A stretch of 6,940 nucleotides of DNA from Rubrobacteraceae bacterium (lineage in GTDB: Bacteria > Actinomycetota > Rubrobacteria > Rubrobacterales > Rubrobacteraceae), in assembly GCA_021156345.1 (NCBI GenBank), contig JAJNDJ010000106.1, positions 1 through 6,940 on the forward strand. Reading direction: 5' to 3'. The position numbers and the translations under genes are program-made. This document shows, piece by piece, positions 1 to 6,288 of the stretch. The notes below the pieces were generated by a model. The model searched no databases and was not told where the DNA came from. It saw only the letters and a program-made list of their open reading frames with translations. Position 1 is the first letter of the stretch, and each line of letters opens with the position of its first letter.

Positions 1-720
1 GAGCGCGGCTACCTCCTCACGCAGCGCGAGTTGGGTCTCCTCGTCGGGGACCCGGAACGCGACGTGATGCACGGTGCCTACGCCCATGCTCCCATGGGGA
101 AAGCCGGCCGCGTTCACCACGTCAACCAGACTGCCAGGACCGCCCTCGCCCGCTGAGAGCCGAATCCTACCTTCCGTTTCATCGACTCGCCGGAAGCCCA
201 GAGTATCTGTCATCAACTCGGCGGTACGCTCTGTCGCCTCGACGGCGAGAGCGACGTGGTGTAACCCTCTGAGGGAGTGCTCGGCCGGGACTGGACCACC
301 GGACCATCCTGGGCGCCCGTCTTCCGCGGCCACGAGCTCTATGCGCAGACGGTCGGGGTCTTCGAAAGTGAGGACTGTATCGCCGAAACGGTCGCGGGGG
401 CTCTCGAAGCGGACGCCCTTCTCCACCAGGCGCCCCGTCCAGTAGCCTAGAGAGGCCGTTGGGATGGAGAACGAGGTAACGACGAGCTGGCCCGCGCCTA
501 TGCGTCCCCCTGGCGCGTGCGCCCACGGGAAGAACGTCATGATGGTGCCAGGGCTCCCCGCGCCGTCGCCGTAGTAGAGGTGGTAGGTCTCGGGATCGTC
601 GAAGTTGACGGTCTTCTTGACCAGCCTGAGACCCAGAGTACCGGCGTAGAAGTCCACATTACGCTGCGGCTCACCAGAGATGGCGGTTACGTGGTGGATT
701 CCGGTGGTCTGTGACGCCAT
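1..720 (-). CDS. Ring-cleaving dioxygenase, MhqO/PcpA-like VOC protein (3' end beyond window)
   Basis: The 240 visible residues begin MASQTTGIHHVTAI and run open to the left edge, so the C-terminus is missing; from memory the family is roughly 310-320 residues. Vicinal-oxygen-chelate modules are visible as repeated beta-strand starts: IHHVTAI (residues 8-14), LHHVALAV (153-160) and VHHVAFRV (217-224). Family knowledge: MhqO/PcpA-type proteins are cytoplasmic metal-dependent ring-cleaving dioxygenases acting on (hydro)quinones or catechol-like rings. By analogy, His9/10 and His218/219 are the likely first two metal ligands, and the acidic third ligand would lie outside the window. The start at 718-720 is well supported because GGAGAG sits a few bases upstream (722-727). 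The gene lies 56 bp downstream of the universal stress protein gene on the same strand. A glyoxalase-like VOC role is possible, but the IHHVTAI start and the overall length favour the dioxygenase group. The substrate cannot be read from the sequence. Confidence 0.87.
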   Translation of the reverse strand, partial: MASQTTGIHHVTAISGEPQRNVDFYAGTLGLRLVKKTVNFDDPETYHLYYGDGAGSPGTIMTFFPWAHAPGGRIGAGQLVVTSFSIPTASLGYWTGRLVEKGVRFESPRDRFGDTVLTFEDPDRLRIELVAAEDGRPGWSGGPVPAEHSLRGLHHVALAVEATERTAELMTDTLGFRRVDETEGRIRLSAGEGGPGSLVDVVNAAGFPHGSMGVGTVHHVAFRVPDEETQLALREEVAAL

Positions 721-741
721 GGCTCTCCTTTCCGACGCCGG

Positions 742-747
742 ATTATC
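742..747 (-). promoter_or_regulatory. Possible -10 element (GATAAT) before the dioxygenase gene
   Basis: On the minus strand the hexamer GATAAT, within CAGATAATCC, differs from the TATAAT consensus at one base and is the only AT-rich patch in a GC-rich 56-bp gap. It ends 21 bases before the ATG, leaving room for the GGAGAG ribosome binding site and a short leader. I cannot find a convincing -35 box at 16-18 bases upstream. The same AGATAAT occurs at nearly the same distance from the neighbouring stress-protein start. Confidence 0.25.
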
Positions 748-776
748 TGCGGCCCTCGCCCTACCGAGAGAATCGT

Positions 777-1649
777 TTACTCCACGTGTGGATAGATCAG
801 GACGGGTCCTCTGGCGGCGGTCACGACTTTGGTCGAGACGCTCCCAAGCCTGGTCCTTATTAGTCCGGCCAGGCCCCTGCTGCCGAGGGCCACGAGCGAT
901 GGCCGCACTTCCTGGGAGGCTTCGAGGAGTACGTTGGCCGGGTAGCCGCCGGAGATCCTGGTCTCCGGCCTGCTACCCAAGATCTCCTCCAGCTCACGGG
1001 CACGGTCTTCGAGCATGCTTTCGTCTCGTTCGCGCATCTCCGTGAGGTTCTCGACCCTGGATCTCGTCTCCCCAGGTGGAACCTCGGGTAGATCGGGATG
1101 AGAGTAGACGAGCAAACCCTGGGCGCCGTAGAACTCGCCGATGGCGGCTACGAGCTCTCCAGCCTTGCGCGCGTCGTCGGAGAAGTCCTCGCCGATGACG
1201 ATCCGGGCCGGAGGCCAGAAATCCTCTGCGCCTCTAATTACGAGCACGGGGACCTGGGCGTGGTGCACGATCTCCTCGGACTGACTGCCCATCAAGATGC
1301 GCTGCACCGTGCCTAGACCGCGGCTGCCGACGACCAGGAGCCCCGCGTCGATCTCCTTGCAGAGGGCGATGACCTCGTTGGAGGTTCGTCCCCTCCTGAG
1401 ATACGCCTTCGTGATTTCCCCTCCGGAGGCCCTGATCCTCTCTAGCTGCTCGTCCAGTATCTCCTGGCCCTGGCGCCTTAGCTCTTTCTTGACGAAGTCG
1501 TGGGCGAACCCTCGCACGTCGTGCCAGACGTGAACGACGTGAAGCTCGGCCCCGCTCCTTTTGGCCAGGTCCGAGGCTGCCCCTGCTGCCCTTACAGCGT
1601 CCTGCGAGCCGTCGGTCGAGAGCAGTATTCTGCCCGGAAGCACGCTCAT
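777..1649 (-). CDS. Universal stress protein, tandem UspA domains
   Basis: This 290-residue protein contains two complete Usp domains, roughly residues 5-140 and 147-288, about twice the length of a single-domain UspA. Each domain ends with the ATP-binding pattern G-2X-G-9X-G-S: residues 108-122 (GSRG...GS) and 256-270 (GSRG...GS). The first domain opens with ILLSTDGS, where Asp13 fits the usual nucleotide-contacting aspartate. The second opens with IVIGEDFS, which is less canonical. Both domains are therefore predicted to bind ATP and could pair with each other inside one chain. Family knowledge: these cytoplasmic proteins are tied to survival under stress and energy limitation, and no catalytic activity is implied. 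The start at 1647-1649 is supported by GAGGAG ending six bases upstream, with a second GGAGG further up. The gene sits 73 bp after the ABC exporter gene and 56 bp before the dioxygenase gene, so co-transcription is possible but not shown. Confidence 0.95.
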   Translation of the reverse strand: MSVLPGRILLSTDGSQDAVRAAGAASDLAKRSGAELHVVHVWHDVRGFAHDFVKKELRRQGQEILDEQLERIRASGGEITKAYLRRGRTSNEVIALCKEIDAGLLVVGSRGLGTVQRILMGSQSEEIVHHAQVPVLVIRGAEDFWPPARIVIGEDFSDDARKAGELVAAIGEFYGAQGLLVYSHPDLPEVPPGETRSRVENLTEMRERDESMLEDRARELEEILGSRPETRISGGYPANVLLEASQEVRPSLVALGSRGLAGLIRTRLGSVSTKVVTAARGPVLIYPHVE

Positions 1650-1672
1650 TCGAAACTCCTCTCATCCTCCAT

Positions 1673-1678
1673 ATTATC
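1673..1678 (-). promoter_or_regulatory. Possible -10 element (GATAAT) before the universal stress protein gene
   Basis: Minus-strand GATAAT, inside TAGATAATATGG, matches five of six TATAAT positions. It lies 23 bases before the ATG and just upstream of the ribosome binding site. No credible -35 hexamer is visible. It supports, weakly, separate transcription of the stress protein rather than only read-through from the ABC gene. Confidence 0.28.
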
Positions 1679-1700
1679 TACCGCAGCCCGAATGATACAG

Positions 1701-1721
1701 CCAGCCGCCCTTTCAGGCTGG
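1701..1721 (-). terminator. Short hairpin just after the ABC exporter stop codon
   Basis: CCAGCC (1701-1706) and GGCTGG (1716-1721) form a perfect 6-bp GC-rich stem with a 9-base loop. On the minus strand it begins one base after the TGA stop (1723-1725). No run of T follows, so it is a poor intrinsic terminator. It may be a transcript-end stabiliser or chance. Confidence 0.25.
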
Positions 1722-1722
1722 G

Positions 1723-3507
1723 TCAGGATCTTCCGCCAGACGGGACGGCCTCGCGGAACTGACGGCGGTAGAGGTCCGCATAGAGACCCCTCTTCTCCAG
1801 TAGCGTTGCATGTTCGCCGCGCTCCGCGATGCTGCCTTCCTCTATGACGAGGATAAGGTCGGCATTCCTGATAGTGCTCAGGCGGTGGGCGATGACGATG
1901 CTCGTCCTGCCTTCCAGCAGCCTGGCCAGGGCCTTCTGGATGATAGCCTCCGTGCGCGTGTCTACGTTGCTCGTCGCCTCGTCCAGGATGAGGATGCGAG
2001 GGTCGGTCAGGACTGCTCTGGCGAAAGAGAGTAGCTGGCGCTGGCCCTGGCTCAATGCCCCACCTCCTTCGCCCAAAACCGTGTCGTAGCCCTCGGGAAG
2101 GGCAGTGATGAAGTCGTCGGCGTTTACCACGCGGGCCGCGGCCTCTACCTCCTCACGCGTCGCCTCCCAGGGATCGCCGGAACGGCCGTAGCCGATGTTC
2201 TCAGCGATGGTGCCCGAGAAAAGGAAAGGTTCCTGGAGCACGATCCCGATGTTGGCCCTAAGGTCCTTGCGGGCCAGCTCCCTCACGTCCATACCGTCGA
2301 TTAGGATCCTCCCCTCTGTGGCGTCGTAGAAACGCGGTATCAGGCTCGCTATGGTCGTCTTGCCAGCCCCCGTCGGGCCGACGAGGGCGACCGTCATACC
2401 GGGCTCGACCCGGAAGTCCACGTCGTGGAGGACGGGCCGGCCGGGGTCGTATGCGAAGGTCACATGCTCGAAGGAGATGCGGCCCATGGCCGGACCGAGC
2501 TTCGGGGCGTCATTCGGATCCTCCGGCTCGGGCGCTTCGTCGAGGATGTTGTAGATGCGCTCGGCCCCTGCGACCGCTGCCTGGGCCTGGGTGTAGACCT
2601 GGGAGGCGAGCTGTATGGGACGGAAGAACTGCTGGACGTAGATCAGGAACGCGGTCAGGATGCCTATCGAGAGCGAGCCGGCGAAGACGAGATAACCGCC
2701 GTAGCCAATGACCAGCGCGGTGGCCAGGGTGGAGAGCAAATCTATCGTAGGGGCGAAGGCCGAGGTGATCGCCACAGCCTGCACGTTGGCATCGCGGTTG
2801 GCGGCGTTGCGCCGCCTGAAACGGGCGATGTTCTCCTCGGTCCTGTTGAAGGCCTGCGCCTCGCGCACCCCGACGATGTCCTCTTGGACTCCCGCGGTCA
2901 CGTCCCCCACCGTCTCGCGCGTCAGGCGGAAGGCGCGTCTCGCACGGCTGGCAAAAAAGGAGGTCAAAAGCAGCATGATAGGGATGATCGTGAAGCAAGC
3001 GAGGGCGAGGTTCCAGTCGAGGAACAGCATCGCAATGACGATCCCGATAAGACTGAAGAGGGACCCTAATAGCTGGGTTAGCCCCTGCGAGAAGAGCTGG
3101 TTGAGGGTGTCGACGTCGTTGGTTACCCGGCTCATAAGGTCTCCGACGGGCCTCCTGTCGAAGAACCCCAATGGGAGGTGCTGGAGCCGGTCGAAGATCC
3201 TGGCACGCATGGAGGCCAGAAGACTCTGCCCGATGGAACCGACCTGGTATACCTGGCCCCGCGAGGCTATGGCCCCCACGGCGTAGACCCCCAAGAGCAC
3301 CAGCATTATCCTGGAGAGCCCGGCCACGTCGCCGGGCAGGATGTAGCGGTCTATGGCGCGGCCGATCAACCAGGGCCCTCCGGCCTGCGCCGCCGCCCCG
3401 AGCATGACGAGCCCGAGTACGAGCACCAGCTTGCCAGAATAGGGACGCAGCTCTCCCAGCAGGCGCCTGGTGGTGGTGCCCCGGTCGCCGGCGCGCTCCT
3501 GCGGCAC
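1723..3507 (-). CDS. ABC exporter half-transporter (consensus-site subunit of a heterodimer)
   Basis: From the first canonical start, GTG at 3505-3507, this is a 594-residue type IV exporter subunit. About six membrane helices (roughly residues 27-47, 66-86, 145-165, 166-186, 255-277, 280-300) are followed by a nucleotide-binding domain from about 340 to 585. Visible motifs are the A-loop Tyr353, Walker A GPTGAGKTT (377-385), Q-loop Gln425, signature LSQGQ (485-489), Walker B ILILD with catalytic Glu510, D-loop SNVD (513-516) and switch His541. The catalytic Glu and His are intact, but the signature deviates from LSGGQ. This is the pattern of the subunit supplying Walker A/B to the active ATP site in heterodimers such as BmrCD or TM287/288. 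The substrate is unknown; drugs or lipids are typical for the family. The gene follows a DUF2255 gene by about 44-71 bp. The GTG lacks a good ribosome binding site, and the protein sequence appears to continue nine codons upstream to an ATC at 3532-3534. The N-terminus is therefore uncertain. Confidence 0.94.
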   Translation of the reverse strand: MPQERAGDRGTTTRRLLGELRPYSGKLVLVLGLVMLGAAAQAGGPWLIGRAIDRYILPGDVAGLSRIMLVLLGVYAVGAIASRGQVYQVGSIGQSLLASMRARIFDRLQHLPLGFFDRRPVGDLMSRVTNDVDTLNQLFSQGLTQLLGSLFSLIGIVIAMLFLDWNLALACFTIIPIMLLLTSFFASRARRAFRLTRETVGDVTAGVQEDIVGVREAQAFNRTEENIARFRRRNAANRDANVQAVAITSAFAPTIDLLSTLATALVIGYGGYLVFAGSLSIGILTAFLIYVQQFFRPIQLASQVYTQAQAAVAGAERIYNILDEAPEPEDPNDAPKLGPAMGRISFEHVTFAYDPGRPVLHDVDFRVEPGMTVALVGPTGAGKTTIASLIPRFYDATEGRILIDGMDVRELARKDLRANIGIVLQEPFLFSGTIAENIGYGRSGDPWEATREEVEAAARVVNADDFITALPEGYDTVLGEGGGALSQGQRQLLSFARAVLTDPRILILDEATSNVDTRTEAIIQKALARLLEGRTSIVIAHRLSTIRNADLILVIEEGSIAERGEHATLLEKRGLYADLYRRQFREAVPSGGRS

Positions 3508-3531
3508 CCGTGCGATGGATTCAATGCCCCT

Positions 3532-3545
3532 GATCTCTCGCCTCC
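3532..3545 (-). promoter_or_regulatory. Strong ribosome binding site facing an in-frame ATC, the possible true start of the ABC gene
   Basis: On the minus strand GGAGG (3541-3545) is followed after six bases by ATC (3532-3534). This ATC lies exactly nine codons upstream of, and in frame with, the GTG at 3507, and the codons between read IRGIESIAR. The frame is closed by a TGA at 3559-3561, and no ATG, GTG or TTG lies between that stop and the GTG at 3507. Either a rare ATC (or the ATT at 3523-3525) starts translation, or an ATG was mutated or miscalled, or the poorly placed GTG is used. Confidence 0.4.
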
Positions 3546-3578
3546 TCGAATGGCTCCATCAAGTGTACGAACTAGCCT

Positions 3579-3959
3579 CTAGGCGGGCGAGAGCTTGAGG
3601 GTCGTGGGAAGAGTCTCGGGACGCACCATCGCTTCCGTAGAGGCTGGCGAGGACTGCTGGTATTTGCTCCTGAAGGCAGCGCTCACCGCATCCACAATCG
3701 CCGCTTCTGTGGCGGGGGCCGCTTGCACAGCGATGCGGTCGTCCGCCACGTGCAGCGCGCCCTCAGGGTTCGATGATATCTCACGGTACCATCGGCCTCT
3801 CTGGCCGCGCAACGAGCGCACGAAGACCTCGCCTTCCACGACTACGACCCAGATGATCGTGCGGTGCTCGGGGGAGTCACCGTCACGACGGGTCTCGATG
3901 CGCACTTCCTTGGTCTCATCGAGGAGCCTGAGGGTTTCGGCGTCGAAAGTATCGTTCAT
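3579..3959 (-). CDS. DUF2255 family protein
   Basis: This 126-residue protein matches what I recall of DUF2255. It has an N-terminal EVRIETRR stretch (18-25), a hydrophobic strand IIWVVVVEGEVFVRS (35-49), the RGQRGRWYRE block (51-60), ALHVADDRIAVQA (68-80), FRSKY (96-100) and a TTLKLSPA end (119-126). The fold resembles small split-barrel flavin or F420-binding proteins (pyridoxamine-phosphate oxidase/deazaflavin oxidoreductase type), but no function is established and I infer none beyond a possible cofactor-binding role. There is no signal peptide or membrane helix, so it should be cytoplasmic. The start at 3957-3959 is supported by AGGAGA close upstream. Its ribosome binding site overlaps the TAG stop of the nitroreductase gene, with only seven bases between the genes, which suggests translational coupling and possibly a shared redox role. 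Confidence 0.85.
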   Translation of the reverse strand: MNDTFDAETLRLLDETKEVRIETRRDGDSPEHRTIIWVVVVEGEVFVRSLRGQRGRWYREISSNPEGALHVADDRIAVQAAPATEAAIVDAVSAAFRSKYQQSSPASTEAMVRPETLPTTLKLSPA

Positions 3960-3969
3960 GGTTCTCCTA
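3960..3969 (-). promoter_or_regulatory. Stop codon fused to ribosome binding site between nitroreductase and DUF2255 genes
   Basis: On the minus strand TAGGAGAACC links the two genes: TAG is the nitroreductase stop, and the AGGAGA that starts inside it is the ribosome binding site for the ATG at 3959. This arrangement is typical of translationally coupled operon genes and fixes the DUF2255 start. Confidence 0.75.
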
Positions 3970-4506
3970 AGCGTAGCTTTCTTCGTGGACTATCTCGCCG
4001 AGGGGTTTGCGCGCCTGCCCGCGGGATCTGCGGGCCTCCTCGTCAGGGTAGCCGAGGGAGATCGCGGTCCGCACCACCTTCTTCTGTGGTATGCCCAGGA
4101 GCTCCCTGGCCGAGTCCCTGCCGGAGCCGACGAGCCAACCTATGCTGGAGCCGACCCCGTGCGCGTGGGCGGCGAGCATGATCCGCTCGGCGAGCCTCCC
4201 CTCATCGTAAGTCTCCTGCTCGGCCCGCTCGCCCGCCATGACGAGGACGATCCCGAGCGGCGCGCCGGCCAGGTGCCCGGCGTAGCCTCCGAACGAGGCG
4301 AGGGAGCGCAGCGTGTCCCGCTCGCGGATTACCAGGATCTCCCATGGCTGTTTGTTGGACGCGCTCCCTGACCATCGTGCCACTTCCAGGACGTCGTCAA
4401 CGACCTCCTGCGGTACGGGGTCGGGTCTGAACGAGCGGACTGCGCGCAAGGTACGCAGGAAGGAGATCCGGTCTCTCGAGGTCCTTTCGTCTGTGGTCAC
4501 GCTCAT
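3967..4506 (-). CDS. Nitroreductase-family FMN-dependent oxidoreductase
   Basis: The 179-residue product has the family landmarks in order: RAVRSF (21-26) and the ASNKQPWE block (49-56) for FMN binding, a hydrophobic core strand APLGIVLVM (82-90), EGRLAERIMLAAHAHGVGSSIGW (split as residues 102-112 and 113-124) forming the central helix and FMN-contacting Gly-Ser, LLGIP (136-140), the strand VVRTAISLGYP (144-154), and the C-terminal arginine/lysine-rich turn RKPLGEIVHE (166-175). Family knowledge: such homodimeric cytoplasmic flavoproteins use NAD(P)H to reduce nitroaromatics, quinones or related compounds; the natural substrate here is unknown. The length fits the shorter subgroup. The start at 4504-4506 is supported by GAGAGGAGAG immediately upstream. 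The gene is followed seven bases later by the DUF2255 gene, and the pair sits between two ABC exporter genes that look like partners. Confidence 0.92.
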   Translation of the reverse strand: MSVTTDERTSRDRISFLRTLRAVRSFRPDPVPQEVVDDVLEVARWSGSASNKQPWEILVIRERDTLRSLASFGGYAGHLAGAPLGIVLVMAGERAEQETYDEGRLAERIMLAAHAHGVGSSIGWLVGSGRDSARELLGIPQKKVVRTAISLGYPDEEARRSRGQARKPLGEIVHEESYA

Positions 4507-4610
4507 GGTTCTCTCCTCTCAGCAGCGTTCGCGGCGATTACCCTTACCTGGACGCTTATTCCCTCCTTCGATCGGACAAACGGTGGATCATGATCCCGGC
4601 CTCCGTTCAT
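4503..4610 (-). CDS. Possible 35-codon small ORF bridging the damaged ABC gene and the nitroreductase gene
   Basis: An uninterrupted frame starts at ATG 4608-4610 and ends at TGA 4503-4505; it begins MNGGRDHDPP and ends AAERREP. Its ATG overlaps the original ABC stop as ATGA, and its own TGA overlaps the nitroreductase start as ATGA. A GGAG lies eight bases before its ATG. The product is small, charged and has no membrane helix or motif I recognise. The double overlap looks like translational coupling, but a 36-codon open frame in GC-rich DNA can arise by chance, and much of this stretch could simply be leader sequence for the nitroreductase. Confidence 0.25.
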   Translation of the reverse strand: MNGGRDHDPPFVRSKEGISVQVRVIAANAAERREP

Positions 4611-4690
4611 GCTGCTGTCTCCGAGGGGGAGAGCAATTGGGAGCCGAGGATCTCGTTGTAGAGTTCGCTCTCCCGCAGGAGATCCTCATG

Positions 4691-4704
4691 GGTACCGCTG
4701 GCTG
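4691..4704 (-). other. Deletion junction inside the ABC nucleotide-binding domain
   Basis: On the minus strand the codon CAG (Gln, last residue of AETEAAIQ) at 4702-4704 is followed by two extra bases and then AGC GGT ACC CAT, which resumes the expected SGTH reading in another frame. The junction carries a tandem CAGCCAGC, compatible with slippage or end-joining between short direct repeats. The missing stretch is inferred to be about 115 bases, by comparison with the sister gene at 1723-3507. Confidence 0.75.
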
Positions 4705-6274
4705 GATCGCAGCCTCCGTCTCGGCGTCCACGGCCGAGGTGCTGTCGTCCAGGATAAGTAGCCGCGGGTCGATGAGGAGCGCCCTGGCTATGGCGATCCG
4801 CTGCCGCTGACCGCCAGAGAGCCCGATGCCCCGCTCGCCGATAACGGTGTCGTAGCCATCCGAGAGCCCCCTTATGAACTCACCGGCCTGGGCCGCCTCG
4901 GCCGCAGCCACGATCTCCTCATCGGTGGCGCCCGGTTTACCGAAGGCCACGTTATCGCGCACGGTACCGGAGAAGAGGCGCGTCTCCTGCAGGACTATCC
5001 CGATCTGGGACCTGAGCGAGGATAGCGTCACGTCGCGCACGTCGTTGCCGTCGACCCTGACGGCACCTCCCGTCACGTCGTAGAAGCGCGGTATGAGGTT
5101 GACGAGCGTGGACTTCCCCGAGCCCGTAGTCCCCAGAACGGCCACGGTCTGCCCTGGCCTGGCGGTAAAGGACACGCCGGCCAGGATATCGCGCGTGCTG
5201 CCAGGGTAGCGGAACGAGACGTCGTCGAAGTCGACCCTGCAGGAGAGGGGAAGGAGGACGGAGGCATCGGGGGCGTCCTTTACGTCGAGGGGGGCGTCGA
5301 GGACATCGAAGACCCTCTGGGACGAAGCTCCTGCGCGCGAGATGCTTGCCGAGAGGAAGCCTATCGTGAGGATCGGGAAGAGCATAAAGCCGAGCAGGGT
5401 GTTGAAGGCGACGAGGTCCCCGACCGAGAGCCTACCGCCTATAACCTGCCAGCCCCCAAACCAGACGATCGCCAGCGTCCCCAGGTTGGCGAACAGAAAG
5501 ACGAATGGGAAGTTGTTGGAGAACACCCGCACGGTGGTGAGGTTCTTCTCCAGTAGCTCCTCGTTGACCGATGTGTAGCGGGCCGTCTCGTAGTCCTCGC
5601 GGGCGAAGGCCCGGATCACACGCACCCCCAGAAGATCCTCCTGCAGCACGGTGTTGAGCCTTCCGAGCGTCTGCTGGACCTCCCTGAAAAGTGGCCTGAT
5701 CCTACTTACAAAGCGAACCAGCAACACGGCGATGATGGGAACTATGGCCAGCGCGACGAGGGCGAGTTGCCAGTCGAGATAGAGGAGCAATACAGTCGTG
5801 CCTATGAGCATAACGACGGCGTTGGCCAGCTGGACGACACCGGAGCCGGCGAAGGTGCGGATCTGCTCGACGTCGCTGGTAAGGCGGGTGACGAGCTGGC
5901 CCGTCTGGACCCTATCGTAGTAGGAAAAGGAGAGTCGCTCTATCCTCTCGAACAGAGCGTCCCGCAAGTCGTAGGCGACGCCCTGTGAAGCCCTCTCGGC
6001 CAGGTATCCCTGCAAGAACGTGAACAGGGCCCGTGCCAGCGCGAGCCCGACCAGCCACCCGACCACAACGAAGATGACCCCGAGCCGCCGCGGACCGATA
6101 CCTTCGTCGATGGCGCGCCCGATGAGTAGAGGCGTCGCCAGGTTCGCCCCTGAGACCAGCAAGAGCGACAGGACCGCGACCGCACTCTCCCGCGCGTACG
6201 AGCGGAGGTACGCGAGCGCCCTGCGGAGCGCACCTGCTCCAGAACGTGTCTCCTTGCCGGCCAGAAGATATCCC

Positions 6275-6288
6275 CTACGCGCCCATCA
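6275..6288 (-). other. Reading-frame break near the 5' end of the damaged ABC gene
   Basis: A frame from ATG 6344-6346 (MAGENHQGT... to VMGA) stops at TAG 6275-6277. The exporter frame continues from the same place as RRGYLLAGKET but is closed upstream by TGA 6286-6288. Restoring two bases in the GCGCG run at 6278-6282, or removing one base nearby, would fuse the two into a continuous protein (VMGA-RRGYLLAG). This indicates a small indel, either real or a sequencing error. Confidence 0.6.

Noticed and set aside
74..445. Plus-strand open frame of 123 codons at the left edge
   Set aside because: It is antisense to the dioxygenase frame, which shows clear VOC motifs; the composition is shadow-like, rich in Arg, Ser and Pro.
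2425..3069. Plus-strand open frame of 214 codons
   Set aside because: It lies antisense inside the ABC exporter gene, has no recognisable domain, and is expected by chance in GC-rich DNA.
3595..4371. Plus-strand open frame of 258 codons
   Set aside because: It spans the antisense of two well-supported genes (DUF2255 and nitroreductase), and its protein shows no family motifs.
4585..4596. 12-base palindrome GGATCATGATCC as a possible operator
   Set aside because: It is a single perfect palindrome without a second copy or known match, and lies within the possible small ORF; too little evidence to call a site.
4588..4701. C-terminal tail of the longest open frame of the damaged ABC gene (PAVPMRIS... 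to RRPGS)
   Set aside because: It is out-of-frame sequence after the deletion; the expected exporter ending is readable in a different frame over the same bases.
5940..6233. 97-codon minus-strand frame overlapping the 5' part of the damaged ABC gene
   Set aside because: It is another frame over the transmembrane domain and is Arg/Ser/Trp-rich without membrane helices or motifs.
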